Below are positions 7,867 to 17,049 of a stretch of 64,000 nt of DNA, one piece after another (within the stretch, counting starts at the first letter, position 1; each line of letters begins with the position of its first letter). The DNA is from Candidatus Cloacimonadota bacterium (GTDB lineage: Bacteria > Cloacimonadota > Cloacimonadia > Cloacimonadales > Cloacimonadaceae): contig JAEZUG010000072.1 of NCBI GenBank assembly GCA_023421135.1, positions 11,795-75,794 of the forward strand, given 5' to 3'. Below the pieces are notes generated by a model, which was given only the letters and a program-made list of their open reading frames with translations, ran no database searches and was not told the origin of the DNA. A program made the position numbers and the translations under genes.

Positions 7867-8745
7867 CTACTTCAAAGCCGGGTTTATCCCCTCTACATAG
7901 AGCTCGATAGCTTGAACGGCTTCAGCTAGCTCAGCGCCCGTGAAACCGCTGAAATCAGAGTATGATATGGTGCTCAGGTAGCTATGATAAATCCCCTGGG
8001 AGGCTGGTTTGTAGCTCCAGTGCCAGGGTTCATTTGAAAATCCGGTCCTTCCCGTCTCAGCTTTATCCGTGTAAGTCTGATAAAAGCCATAGCCTGCTGC
8101 ATTGGCACTGAGCCAATCCAGGATACGCTTTCCCTGCCCTCGGGTGAAGTATGCTGGCTCAAGATTGTTCAGATCAATCTCTGTGCCCCAGTGGTGACGA
8201 GAGATTCCCGGCATGGATACATACTGAAGCGCTTGTTGCATCAGGTGAATCTTCTCCTGTCTGCCCATCGCAGCCCGCCAACCCAATCTGTTGAGACGGC
8301 TTTCCCAGATGCTTTTCTGCCTGCTCCAGTTTCTGGCAGCCGAGAGGATTCTTAGCTCTATCCCATCTTCCAAAGCTGCAGCATACATATCTTTGAAAGC
8401 AAGATAGACGTCTTTGCGGATGGGCAGGCCTGCTGTTCCGTGTTTTGCTTCCAAAGTAGTAAAATCCTGATGGTGAGAGAAATCTGTCTTCCCCAAGAGA
8501 AAATCCTTGTCTGCTGCGACCGGACTACTTGCAGCTTCTGGAACTGAGCTGGGTGCAGAGGCTTGATTGTCTGCCACTGATAAGGATTCTGGCGAAGCAT
8601 TATCCATTGAGAGATTTGTTGCCTGCAGAGCAGTGCCATCGCACCTGCTGCAGAGGAGCCAGACGAGCCCCAGAGCCAGAAGAATCACCACCTGTATCAG
8701 TATAATTCGGTTATATTTCTTTTGTGCCTTTAAGCGACGACGCAT
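7867..8745 (-). CDS. VanY/LAS-type D-alanyl-D-alanine carboxypeptidase, membrane-anchored
   Basis: A single N-terminal membrane segment (residues 13-32) and a low-complexity linker (40-80) precede an M15B peptidase domain (100-292). The LAS-family zinc and catalytic residues are visible: SRHHWGTEIDL (Ser182, His184, Gly187, Asp191) and EPWHW (Glu239, His242). Such enzymes trim the terminal D-alanine from peptidoglycan stem peptides at the outer face of the inner membrane. The gene overlaps the 3' end of tsaD by 35 bp and has the ribosome site GGAGCATAA. Its pairing with tsaD looks like simple operon packing. No vancomycin-resistance genes lie near, so a cell-wall housekeeping role is likely. 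Confidence 0.9.
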   Translation of the reverse strand: MRRRLKAQKKYNRIILIQVVILLALGLVWLLCSRCDGTALQATNLSMDNASPESLSVADNQASAPSSVPEAASSPVAADKDFLLGKTDFSHHQDFTTLEAKHGTAGLPIRKDVYLAFKDMYAAALEDGIELRILSAARNWSRQKSIWESRLNRLGWRAAMGRQEKIHLMQQALQYVSMPGISRHHWGTEIDLNNLEPAYFTRGQGKRILDWLSANAAGYGFYQTYTDKAETGRTGFSNEPWHWSYKPASQGIYHSYLSTISYSDFSGFTGAELAEAVQAIELYVEGINPALK

Positions 8746-9727
8746 TTATGCTCCAATCTGAAAAGATTTGTTTTCTATACTTGGGAATGGCTGCAGCAGC
8801 TACCATGGCAGCATTGTCCATGCAAAGCTTCAGAGAAGGGAAATAGGCCTTGATGCCCAGCTTTCCTGTTTCCAGATGCATCTGTTTGGCAAGCTCGCTA
8901 TTGGCTGCCACTCCTCCGGCGAGAACTATGGATTTGATCCCGTTTTGCCGTGCCCAGCGAACCGCTTTCTTTACCAGGGGCTCAACTATTGCTGCTTGGA
9001 TGGAGGCTGCCAGATGCTCTCGGTTCTGCTCTATATATGCCTTATCGTGCTGGCTGAGATGAGTCAAAACTGATGTCTTCAGCCCGCTGTAACTGAAATT
9101 GAAATTATCTTTCTGTTTGAGTGCCCGGGGAAACTCCACAAAGGCGGGATTACCGGTCTTGGCCAAGCGGTCGATTATCGGACCTCCCGGAAACCCCAAA
9201 CCAAGAAGCTTGGCACACTTATCAAAAGTCTCTCCCGCTGCATCGTCCAAAGTCTTGCCCACGATCTCAAACTCTGTCTCTGTCCGAAAGTGTACCAGTT
9301 CTGTGTGCCCGCCTGAAACCACCAGAGCCAGAAATGGAGCACTTAGCTCAGGATGGTCGATGAAATTGGCAAAGATATGAGAGAGGAGATGATTGACAGT
9401 GATCAGAGGCAGCCCCAAGCTATAAGCCAACCCCTTGGCATAGGAGAGCCCCACAATGAGAGAACCAATCAGGCCGGGATTGATTGAGACGGCTATTGCG
9501 TTGATCTGATCCAGGGTAATACCTGCTTCTTTCAAAGCAGCCTGGCAGAGGTACATGATGTTTTTCATGTGAAGGCGGGAGGCGAGCTCCGGTAAAATGC
9601 CTCCAAACTCCAGATGCTGAGGTTGGGAGGAGATGAGATTGACGTAAACCTTGTAGTCTGTGTCCAGAATGGCCACAGAGGTATCGTCACAAGAGCTTTC
9701 AAAAGCCAGGATGTATTCTTTGTTCAA
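8711..9727 (-). CDS. tsaD: tRNA N6-adenosine threonylcarbamoyltransferase TsaD
   Basis: TsaD transfers the threonylcarbamoyl group from TC-AMP to A37 of ANN-decoding tRNAs, working with TsaB and TsaE. The 338-residue length is normal. Family landmarks in order: LAFESSCDDTSVAIL (8-21), the metal-binding histidines in VNHLLSHIFA (His113, His117), SGGHTEL, the DDAAGETFDK segment, LAGGVAANSEL and the final DNAAMVA with the metal-binding aspartate. The start codon overlaps the stop of the YbbR gene by 4 bp (ATGA), so translation is coupled. No tsaB, tsaC or tsaE is in the window. Confidence 0.97.
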   Translation of the reverse strand: MNKEYILAFESSCDDTSVAILDTDYKVYVNLISSQPQHLEFGGILPELASRLHMKNIMYLCQAALKEAGITLDQINAIAVSINPGLIGSLIVGLSYAKGLAYSLGLPLITVNHLLSHIFANFIDHPELSAPFLALVVSGGHTELVHFRTETEFEIVGKTLDDAAGETFDKCAKLLGLGFPGGPIIDRLAKTGNPAFVEFPRALKQKDNFNFSYSGLKTSVLTHLSQHDKAYIEQNREHLAASIQAAIVEPLVKKAVRWARQNGIKSIVLAGGVAANSELAKQMHLETGKLGIKAYFPSLKLCMDNAAMVAAAAIPKYRKQIFSDWSINASSLKGTKEI

Positions 9728-10602
9728 TTGTTTACTCTAACCTTGTCTGGGGTAACATCAATAAGGGTGATACCCTCGGGAACCTGGATACTTACGGTGT
9801 AGAATCCCTGGGAATCTGCAGTAGGTGCGAGCATAGTTTGTATGCTGCTGCTTCGTAGGCTGTCCAGATCCTGGCGGTCTCCACTAAGCTTTACGGTAAC
9901 TCGGGAAGGAAAGAATCTCTGCCCCGGGCGCTCAGGAAGAGTGACATTGTTCATCACCCTGGTAACTATCTGATTGGAGCTCACCAGAATTCTTACTTCT
10001 TCAACATTAGTAGAGATATTGTTTGAAGGAATAGAGAGCTCGACCTTGAAACTGGCCTGACCCAAGTGTCTGCGACCCAAGTCCTCTGTATTGAGTGAGC
10101 GTATATTGTCTATGATATGGGATGGGCCGGAGATATTCACGAACTCAGGAGACATCTGCAGGCTCTTACGGCTGAACTCCAGCCTCACCTGTTCATTTTC
10201 AAAGCTCAGGTTGATTGGCACTCTTTTCTCGCGTTTCGTTTCGGCAGAAATCCTGATATCTTCATTGCCCACAGGACCGATCATCACCAGATCAATATTA
10301 TCCGGGATATTAAGAGTGTAGTCCGAGATGGAAAGAATATCCTGCCCGGGGCGAATCTGGCTGGCATCGACAGATACCTTGAGATCGGTCATGATCAGCT
10401 TGAGTATCTCTATGCCCTTGCCTTGCACCAAAAAAGGAATACTCTCAGGTTGCTCCTTGATGCTGAGGTTATCAGGATTGTTCAAGAGCACAATCGGAAG
10501 GTTGACCACGGCTTTGTGTTCTGATACAAGCACCGATTGAAGCCATAGCAATACTGCAATAAACAAGGCCAGGATCTTGAGCCAGATCAGCTCTCTGCGC
10601 AA
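9724..10602 (-). CDS. YbbR-domain protein (CdaR-like), membrane-anchored
   Basis: One N-terminal transmembrane helix (residues 6-25) is followed by an extracytoplasmic chain of YbbR-like beta modules (about 30-290). Typical repeats are seen in LPIVLLNNPDNLSIKEQPES, VPINLSFENEQVRLEF and VTLPERPGQRFFPSRVTVKL, each followed by V-rich strands. In Firmicutes the YbbR protein CdaR sits beside and regulates the cyclic-di-AMP synthase CdaA. No diadenylate cyclase gene lies here, so that link is not supported in this window. It begins directly after the response-regulator stop and overlaps tsaD by 4 bp. Confidence 0.82.
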   Translation of the reverse strand: MRRELIWLKILALFIAVLLWLQSVLVSEHKAVVNLPIVLLNNPDNLSIKEQPESIPFLVQGKGIEILKLIMTDLKVSVDASQIRPGQDILSISDYTLNIPDNIDLVMIGPVGNEDIRISAETKREKRVPINLSFENEQVRLEFSRKSLQMSPEFVNISGPSHIIDNIRSLNTEDLGRRHLGQASFKVELSIPSNNISTNVEEVRILVSSNQIVTRVMNNVTLPERPGQRFFPSRVTVKLSGDRQDLDSLRSSSIQTMLAPTADSQGFYTVSIQVPEGITLIDVTPDKVRVNN

Positions 10603-12018
10603 TTACTCCTCCACGTAGTAAGCATTGATGCCCAGTTGCTTCATCTTCTTGTAGAGCGTGGTTCTCTCTATACCAATGGCCTGAGCTGTGGCACTGACAC
10701 GCCAGTCATACTGCTCCAGATAATGAGTAATATAGTTCCTCTCAAAAGCAGCAATGCTCTCCCGGATACTGGTGATGGAGAGATACTTACTCAAAGGATC
10801 TTCACTGGTGTGAGTCTGATGTGTAAGCTTCATCTTGAGGTGTTTCAGAACCACATCATTGCTGATAAGCTTCTCATTGATAGTGATAAACTTACAGAAG
10901 TTCATCAATTCACGCACATTACCCGGCCAGGAGTACTTCAGCAGCTCATCCTGCAATACCGATAAATCTAGCTGATCATTAAAGTCATACTGCTGGGAGT
11001 AGTTTGTGAGCAAGTAACTCATTATCAGGATGATATCCGAACCTCTTTCCCTCAGAGGAGGAAGCTGAACCACATTCCCCTCTATCCTATAAAACAGGTC
11101 TTTACGTAACACATTGGGGTTTGATAGAGCATCAATCTCAGCATTGGAAGCAAAGATAAGACGGGTGTTTACCTTCTTCATCATGCCACCTACCACTTGA
11201 ATCTCTTTGTTTTCAATGGCACGGAGGATCTTGGCTTGTGCCTGAAGTGAAAGATTTGTCACTTCATCCAGAAAGAGAAGCCCCTCACTACACTCTTCAA
11301 AGAAACCCACTTTGTTGCGGTCGGCACTGGTGAAAGCTCCTTTGGTATGACCAAAGAGCTCACTCTCAATGATGGTCTCTGTCAGAGCACTACAGTTTAC
11401 AGTGTGGAAGACCTTGCCGAATCTTCTGCTATTGATATAGTAGTAGCTTGCCGCCACTTCCTTACCAGTACCCGTCTCCCCCACCAGGAAGAGATCTTCA
11501 TCCACTTCTGCCAGTTTGGCTATCTGCTCCCGTGCCTTCCTGATGGCAGGGCTCTCTCCGATGAAGGGAAAGCTGCGGGTGAATTGCTTCTTCAGGTTAA
11601 TAAACTCTATCTGCAGACCAATATGATCTTCTTCCTGCCGTTTCAAAGACACGGCATTATCTATATGCAGCATCAACTGGTTGGTATTGAAGCTCGCACC
11701 CTTCTCAATGAAGTGATATGCACCCAGATCTCTGATCTCCTGCACCTGAGCAGTAGTAGCCTCACCGGAGATCACAATCACTTTGTAATTCAGATCCAGA
11801 TTATCCCTCAGATAACGCAGCACCTGCAATCCATTCAAGGGACTTCCAATAAGATAGACATCCAGCAGGATCACATCCGGCTGAAACTTCCGGAGTTCAT
11901 TGAAGAAGGCATCGCTGTTTGTAGTTTGAAGCACTTCATAACCCCTTCTTTGGATTATGGTTGCCACATTTGAGGATAATACAACATCATCTTCCAGAAT
12001 AAGGACTTTTCCTTTCAT
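10603..12018 (-). CDS. NtrC-family sigma-54 activator with GAFTSA loop
   Basis: Domains in order: receiver (1-120; acidic pocket Glu9-Asp10-Asp11, phospho-acceptor Asp53, Lys106), AAA+ ATPase (150-380; Walker A GETGTGKE at 180-187, Walker B LLFLDE at 247-252, DLFYRIEGNVVQLPPLRER), and a Fis-type helix-turn-helix at the end (WRVSATAQAIGIERTTLYKK). The sigma-54-contacting loop reads GAFTSA (227-232) where GAFTGA is usual; the essential Thr is kept. It would respond to a sensor kinase and open sigma-54 promoters. No kinase gene is adjacent. It is 8 bp downstream of the GH57 gene, so it may be co-expressed with the glucan genes. Confidence 0.93.
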   Translation of the reverse strand: MKGKVLILEDDVVLSSNVATIIQRRGYEVLQTTNSDAFFNELRKFQPDVILLDVYLIGSPLNGLQVLRYLRDNLDLNYKVIVISGEATTAQVQEIRDLGAYHFIEKGASFNTNQLMLHIDNAVSLKRQEEDHIGLQIEFINLKKQFTRSFPFIGESPAIRKAREQIAKLAEVDEDLFLVGETGTGKEVAASYYYINSRRFGKVFHTVNCSALTETIIESELFGHTKGAFTSADRNKVGFFEECSEGLLFLDEVTNLSLQAQAKILRAIENKEIQVVGGMMKKVNTRLIFASNAEIDALSNPNVLRKDLFYRIEGNVVQLPPLRERGSDIILIMSYLLTNYSQQYDFNDQLDLSVLQDELLKYSWPGNVRELMNFCKFITINEKLISNDVVLKHLKMKLTHQTHTSEDPLSKYLSITSIRESIAAFERNYITHYLEQYDWRVSATAQAIGIERTTLYKKMKQLGINAYYVEE

Positions 12019-12026
12019 TGAAGCTC

Positions 12027-13223
12027 CTAATTAATGCGTTCTTCCAGATCAGCCAAGGCATTGATATAATAGATATAGGCTTGATCCGGGGAGTCGTAAG
12101 GTGAGAAGTATTTGTGCACGTCTCCATCTTGGAAGTATTTGGTGCACATATAATAGAAGTGATCACTGGTGGTGAGCATCCGGGCTGTTCGCAGCAGGTT
12201 CTCATCGCCCTTGTTCTTCACTTTCTGCAGCAGCTCATACATTGTCTCGATAGCATTCTTCTGCATATCATTCTCCAGCCAGGCCGAGAGGTCTCGCTCT
12301 TCATCCGCCCAGGAAACAGCCTCTGGGAAGGAAAGAGATTCCTGCTGGTAATTTGCCAGCTCGGAGGTTTGGCTGGGTGTAGCAAAGCCCAGATGAGCTC
12401 TCTTGAGTACTTCAGCCGGGAAATGCTTCATGAAGTCAAAAATGCCGGATTCTGCCCATTGGTGCTCTCCAAAGGTCTCATAATCCATAAAGAGATTGAG
12501 GAATTGATTCCTGCCCTTCTTCTCTTCCAGAGTGAGGTGATCTATCCAATTGACAAATTTGTCCACAGTGAGGGGATACTCCGGCCAATCCCTGTTTGAG
12601 AACCGGAAGGCAATATCATCAGACAGCTTGTAATACTTCAAAAGCAGATTGATATCCTTGGAATAGTTCTTGTAGGCATAGAGCGGAGAACGCCAATCCA
12701 ATATTCGATCCACACCCTCTGTGATGATGGTCTTGAATCCTTCTATCTCGAAGATCAGATCGGAAAGCTTGTCCTGATAGATCAGCTCCGTATTGCGGAA
12801 GGTCACGGTGTCGAAACCAAACTCATCCTTTATCAACTTACGATGCATCATCACCTGATCCAAAAACTCATTTGTATCATACAGCAAAGCCAAAGAGTGG
12901 TAATAGGTCTCCCCTATCATCTCCACCGATCCGGTATCTGCCAAAGCTTTGAAGGAATCCAGCACCTCTGGACTGTAGAGTTTAAATTGCTCAATAGCAG
13001 TGCCTGTGATGGAATAGGATATCTTGAACTGACCCGGGAACTGCCGAATCAGCTCCAATAGCAGCTTGTTTGTGGGCAGATAGCATTTCTCTGCCACCTT
13101 CCTCATTACCTGTGCATTGAGCTTCTCATCAAAGAGATCTGCACCAGTGCCAATATCAAACAGACTCATGTGCCGAAGCCGGTAGGGCTGGTGAACTTGA
13201 AAGTAAAAGACTATATTCAGCAT
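12027..13223 (-). CDS. Glycoside hydrolase family 57 (alpha-amylase / glucanotransferase type)
   Basis: GH57 enzymes act on alpha-glucans with retention. The 398-residue protein has the family's conserved segments: HQP (11-13), GETYYH (104-109), the FRNTELIYQ block with Glu146 as candidate nucleophile, and FMDYETFGEHQ with Asp247 as candidate acid/base. No signal peptide is seen, so it should work in the cytoplasm on glycogen-like glucan. It lies 10 bp after the glycosyltransferase and follows the debranching enzyme, all on one strand. Whether it hydrolyses, branches or transfers cannot be decided from motifs alone. Confidence 0.9.
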   Translation of the reverse strand: MLNIVFYFQVHQPYRLRHMSLFDIGTGADLFDEKLNAQVMRKVAEKCYLPTNKLLLELIRQFPGQFKISYSITGTAIEQFKLYSPEVLDSFKALADTGSVEMIGETYYHSLALLYDTNEFLDQVMMHRKLIKDEFGFDTVTFRNTELIYQDKLSDLIFEIEGFKTIITEGVDRILDWRSPLYAYKNYSKDINLLLKYYKLSDDIAFRFSNRDWPEYPLTVDKFVNWIDHLTLEEKKGRNQFLNLFMDYETFGEHQWAESGIFDFMKHFPAEVLKRAHLGFATPSQTSELANYQQESLSFPEAVSWADEERDLSAWLENDMQKNAIETMYELLQKVKNKGDENLLRTARMLTTSDHFYYMCTKYFQDGDVHKYFSPYDSPDQAYIYYINALADLEERIN

Positions 13224-13233
13224 TTCAATCTCC

Positions 13234-14577
13234 TTATGTTTGCTGGCGCAGATATTGAGACAACAAAGATGAATAATGCTTCCGGATCAGCTCGGCAGAT
13301 TCCTGCCATTGAATCCTATTCACCTCATTCTTGCCTTCCAGCCCCATCTTGAGACAGGCATTGGGATTATCTATGAGATGGTTGATGGTATCTGCCATCA
13401 AATCCACATCCCAATAATCTACTTTAAAGGCATGATTCACCACTTCAGCCACACCGGACTGCTTGGAAATAATCGCCGTCACCCCATAGGCCATGGCTTC
13501 CAGAGGAGCTATCCCAAAAGGCTCGGATACTGAAGGCAAGACATAGATATCTGAAGCTCTGAGCATCCGTTCCACTTGCTTTCTATTCAGGAACCCGGTA
13601 AAAAGGAACCGATTTTTCATCTTCAACGAAGCAGAGCGTCGCAGTAGCTTACGCGCCATATCTCCGGTTCCCGCCATGATAAACCTGGCATCTGGATTCT
13701 GTTTCAAGACCCGCTCTGCCACTTCCAGAAAGTAATCTGGTCCCTTCTGAATCGTAATCCTGCCCAAGAACAGAACCGTGGTACCCTTGAAAATCCTGTG
13801 CCGGCTAAAGACAGCATCCTCAGACAGGGAAAAGGCATTGTGTACTATCCTGATCTTGGCTGTATCTATCCGATAGCGGGACATGATCATCTGCGCTGTG
13901 TATTGCGATACAGCTACCACCATATCTGAATACATCATGCCGGCATGTTCAATCTTGTGAATCCTTTCATCACCGGGGCCACCGGCTCTATCGAACTCCG
14001 TGGCATGAATATGCACCATCAGAGGTTTGCCGGAAAGCTTCTTGCTCAGCATTCCCGCAGGATAGCAGAGCCAATCGTGGGCATGAATCAGATCGTAGGA
14101 AAGCTCTTTGCTGAACTTCTCTGCCCGAACGGTGAATTCCTGCACTTTCTTGATCAGATCTTCATCGCCCACCAGGTTGGATGTCATCTCTTCAAAGAGC
14201 TCATGTTCAGCCATCCCGGTTTCGATGGACTCCACATATTCTCTGCGTGTAATATATTCCATATACTCCCTCAGTTCAGCTAGCTGAAGATAAGTCTCCG
14301 GATGATTACTCACTCCCAGATATTCCAGCTTTTCCTGCATGCTGCTGAATTTCTGGTTCACAAACTCCGTCTGTTTCACCGGATCAACATATACCACAGG
14401 CAGAGTATCCGCATCGCTTTCCTGGCGCATGGGGAAATAGACCATCTCTTTGGTCGGTAGCACCAGATTAATTTTAATCCCCAATGCCAGCAGAGCTTTG
14501 ACCATCCCATAGCAAGCCATAGCCAGGCCACCGGAGATCAGAGGCGGATATTCCCAAGAATACATCAGGATTTTCAT
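13234..14577 (-). CDS. Glycosyltransferase, GT-B fold (GT4/GT5, glycogen-synthase-like)
   Basis: The N-terminus MKILMYSWEYPPLISGGLA has the glycine-rich loop that glycogen synthases and GT4 enzymes use to bind the nucleotide sugar, followed by a Rossmann domain. The C-terminal domain carries VLFLGRITIQKGPDYFLE and the E-x7-E motif in VSEPFGIAPLEAM. The 447-residue length fits either glycogen synthase or a GT4 transferase. It overlaps the debranching-enzyme stop by 4 bp and precedes GH57, which favours a role in alpha-glucan synthesis. GT4 enzymes for other glycans cannot be ruled out. There is no signal peptide. Confidence 0.88.
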   Translation of the reverse strand: MKILMYSWEYPPLISGGLAMACYGMVKALLALGIKINLVLPTKEMVYFPMRQESDADTLPVVYVDPVKQTEFVNQKFSSMQEKLEYLGVSNHPETYLQLAELREYMEYITRREYVESIETGMAEHELFEEMTSNLVGDEDLIKKVQEFTVRAEKFSKELSYDLIHAHDWLCYPAGMLSKKLSGKPLMVHIHATEFDRAGGPGDERIHKIEHAGMMYSDMVVAVSQYTAQMIMSRYRIDTAKIRIVHNAFSLSEDAVFSRHRIFKGTTVLFLGRITIQKGPDYFLEVAERVLKQNPDARFIMAGTGDMARKLLRRSASLKMKNRFLFTGFLNRKQVERMLRASDIYVLPSVSEPFGIAPLEAMAYGVTAIISKQSGVAEVVNHAFKVDYWDVDLMADTINHLIDNPNACLKMGLEGKNEVNRIQWQESAELIRKHYSSLLSQYLRQQT

Positions 14578-16625
14578 AAGCTCCCCCGTAGATATGCAAT
14601 ATAGCTTTCAACATTATACAAAGCGGCCACGCTCATAGCAAGCGCCGGAGCACCTTTGGGGAAATGCGGATTGTCTCCATCCCAAACCTCGGCAATGGAT
14701 GCAATATGCCCCTTTTGGCAACTGGTTCGGAAGGGCTCTATCAGGCCTTCGAGTTTATCCGCCAATTCAGCATCCGATATTCTGCCCCGCATTGCCTTGC
14801 TGTAAACTCCACAGAAAGGACTGAGCAGCCAGGCCCAAACGCTGCCATTGTGGAAAGACAGATCTCTCTCGCGCTGGGAACCGTAATACTTCTTGCGAAA
14901 CTTGGGATCCTTGGGGCTGAGGGTTCGAATTCCATAAAAGGTATAAAGCTCTTTGAAGGCCTTTTCAAAGACCTTGAGCATCCTGTCCTGATCCAGAAAA
15001 GAGAAAGGCAGGCTTAGCGCTATCAGAGCATTGGGACGCAGCTCTGTAACCTGCTCTTCACATTGAACACTATTATGATGACAGATCAGACGATCGGCCA
15101 GATAATCTCCGCACCAGAACTTCTCCAGGGATAGCTCCAGCTTGCCTAAGGTCTCCATGATTTTATCTGTGTTGGTCAAAGGACGCTTCCTTTGATTGAT
15201 GGCATAAACATCCTGATAGACCTTCAGGGCATTGTACCACAAAGCATTGATCTCCACCGGCGCTCCATTTCTGGGTGTCACTGCAGTTCCATCAACCCGG
15301 ACGTCCATCCAGGTGGCATGCGCAAATCCCGGTTCCAGCACCAGCAAGCCATCCTCTCTGATCCCGAAAGGATAGGTACTTTGCGTTAGGATTGTCCCCA
15401 GCAGCTCATCCAATGCCGCCAGGGCATTCTTCCAATACAGCTTGGTGTTCTTCACCTTTCCCAGCTTCCAGAGCAGGATAATGTACCACAATGTGGCATC
15501 CACTGTATCATAATTTAGCTCACGGCCACTCTCCGGCAGAACATTTGGAATGAGGCCATCTTTGATAAACTCGGCATACTTCTTGAGGATTCGCTCCGCC
15601 AGTTCCTGATTTTCCGGCTTGCGCAAGAGAGCATTGAGCACAAACATCGTGTCCCTGCCCCAGGCTCCATAATAGGGATAGCCAGCAATGATATCGTCAT
15701 TTGCCACATAGTCCCGGAGCCCAGCCTCAAGAAGCTTGATATATTCCTGATATGTAAAGAGCTTACTGTCCTCATAATCCAATCTGCTGATCAAGGTATC
15801 GTCCTGATCGCTTTGGGTGGGATAGTCTTTGGGCTTGGGGAGATCTCTGTAGCGAGCTTCAATCCGCTCGATCATAGGCTCAAGCTGCTCCAAAGGTTGA
15901 TCCGAAAACAGCACATAGTTGGATTCTCCCACTTTGAGATCAAAGCTGATCTCAAACAGGGAGATCTGATCTCCTATCCCGGCATATCCGCTCATTACTT
16001 CCCAGGGATAATAGACATTGTAATAGACATATTTATTATGCTCAATCTCTCCCACCAGACTGTGGGTATAGACCTCATAACCATTGGACCCGCGTTTGCA
16101 CCCGGCACGAACTCCCTTGTCCAAGCTGCTGATCCCGGTATCAAAGTGCTCATAGTCAAGATTGCCAGCAGGATTCAAATCATGATGAGGCACCAGAGTG
16201 TATTTGGGATGAAGGTGGAAATGCAGACGATGATGACCCAGATTGGTGTATTTCACCAAGCTCGTATTGGTCTCTTCATCCATCATGATTTCCTTGAGGA
16301 TCAATATCTCATTCTGGTGTGGCAGAGCACTGTAAAGAAATATGGGATAGGGTCTGAGCCATGGTTTGACCAGATAGAGGAATCCTTCAGGATAGATACA
16401 ATTACTGTAATTATTACTATCCAAATGGATAATCTCACCCCGCCACTCAATTTTCTCTTCCATCCCGGCAACCAGATGACGGCGGTTGAACTTCGCATCG
16501 CTGGCCACCAACAGCCCATGATACTTTCTCTGATTGATCAGATTCCCGGTTCCTAAAGCATAGGAACCTTTGGAGTTACTCAGTATCCATTCATGATGAT
16601 GGGTTTCCATGAAGTAGTTATTCAT
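14574..16625 (-). CDS. Glycogen debranching enzyme (amylo-alpha-1,6-glucosidase family)
   Basis: The start chosen is the ATG at 16623-16625, with AAGGGG five bases upstream; a GTG two codons earlier is less likely. The N-terminal half (1-240) is the beta-sandwich typical of bacterial and archaeal debranching enzymes (WILSNSKGSYALGTGNLIN, RKYHGLLVASD). The C-terminal half (290-683) is an (alpha/alpha)6 barrel with GYPYYGAWGRDTMFVLNALL, HATWMDVRVDG (candidate catalytic acid) and LSFHNGSVWAWLLSPF. It releases alpha-1,6-linked branch glucose from glycogen in the cytosol. It is first in the debranching-GT-GH57 group. Confidence 0.93.
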   Translation of the reverse strand: MNNYFMETHHHEWILSNSKGSYALGTGNLINQRKYHGLLVASDAKFNRRHLVAGMEEKIEWRGEIIHLDSNNYSNCIYPEGFLYLVKPWLRPYPIFLYSALPHQNEILILKEIMMDEETNTSLVKYTNLGHHRLHFHLHPKYTLVPHHDLNPAGNLDYEHFDTGISSLDKGVRAGCKRGSNGYEVYTHSLVGEIEHNKYVYYNVYYPWEVMSGYAGIGDQISLFEISFDLKVGESNYVLFSDQPLEQLEPMIERIEARYRDLPKPKDYPTQSDQDDTLISRLDYEDSKLFTYQEYIKLLEAGLRDYVANDDIIAGYPYYGAWGRDTMFVLNALLRKPENQELAERILKKYAEFIKDGLIPNVLPESGRELNYDTVDATLWYIILLWKLGKVKNTKLYWKNALAALDELLGTILTQSTYPFGIREDGLLVLEPGFAHATWMDVRVDGTAVTPRNGAPVEINALWYNALKVYQDVYAINQRKRPLTNTDKIMETLGKLELSLEKFWCGDYLADRLICHHNSVQCEEQVTELRPNALIALSLPFSFLDQDRMLKVFEKAFKELYTFYGIRTLSPKDPKFRKKYYGSQRERDLSFHNGSVWAWLLSPFCGVYSKAMRGRISDAELADKLEGLIEPFRTSCQKGHIASIAEVWDGDNPHFPKGAPALAMSVAALYNVESYIAYLRGSL

Positions 16626-16798
16626 CCTCACCCCTTAGTTAATTTATTCCTTGTGTTGATTTTTTTCTATAGTCAGAACTCGTCAAGTAAATAATCACTC
16701 AATTATCGGGATTTTTTCGGTTATATGTTTCCCCCGGGTGGGTTCAGATGGCTAGCAGTGTGGAAAATTGTCCCTTCCCAAGAGCGCACCCAATGAAT
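16626..16798. other. Intergenic upstream of the glucan operon
   Basis: This is the leader and promoter side of the minus-strand glucan genes. A TTGACG box (minus strand, near 16677-16682) is present, but no -10 at proper spacing is convincing. Nothing else is recognised. The rest of this 424-bp gap holds the repeats and terminator listed next. Confidence 0.4.
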
Positions 16799-16890
16799 AC
16801 GCAACTGATACCCATGTGACACGCATGAGTTTACATGGGTGTCACATGGGTGTCACATGGGTGTCTCATGCGTGTCGTATTAGTTAGAAG
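16799..16890. repeat. Dispersed palindromic repeat, copy 2 (inverted relative to copy 1)
   Basis: CCCATGTGACAC (16811-16822) and GTGTCACATGGG (16839-16850) enclose a 16-nt loop. Reverse-complemented, this 40-nt core is identical to 5376-5415. The flanking 11-bp ACACCCATG units and the outer ends (ACGCA... and ...ACGACAC next to TAACT) are also shared, with a few substitutions. Confidence 0.85.
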
Positions 16891-16943
16891 TTAGAAGAGT
16901 CAGGAATCCATGGAGATTACTTATGGTAAAGAGCCCTTTTACT

Positions 16944-16962
16944 AACCCCACTATGCGGGGTT
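16944..16962. repeat. GC-rich palindrome, related to copies near 29.3-29.9 kb
   Basis: AACCCC (16944-16949) pairs with GGGGTT (16957-16962). With the following TTCCGG it matches the palindromes at 29294-29310, 29755-29771 and 29852-29869. Confidence 0.6.
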
Positions 16963-16994
16963 CCGGACATCGCTTTGCCCGTCTTGCTGCCCAC

Positions 16995-17020
16995 AAAAAA
17001 AGACCCTCATAATGAGGGCC
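16995..17020 (-). terminator. Rho-independent terminator of the C39-like peptidase gene
   Basis: On the minus strand the stem CCCTCA / TGAGGG with a 3-nt loop is followed by seven T. It lies 30 bp after the stop codon of the C39-like peptidase gene. Confidence 0.85.
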
Positions 17021-17049
17021 TTCAGAAAACATGTCTGGCAGGATAATGT

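Noticed and set aside
15813..16556. 247-codon open frame on the plus strand
   Set aside because: It is antisense to the debranching enzyme, which has clear family motifs; there is no ribosome site.
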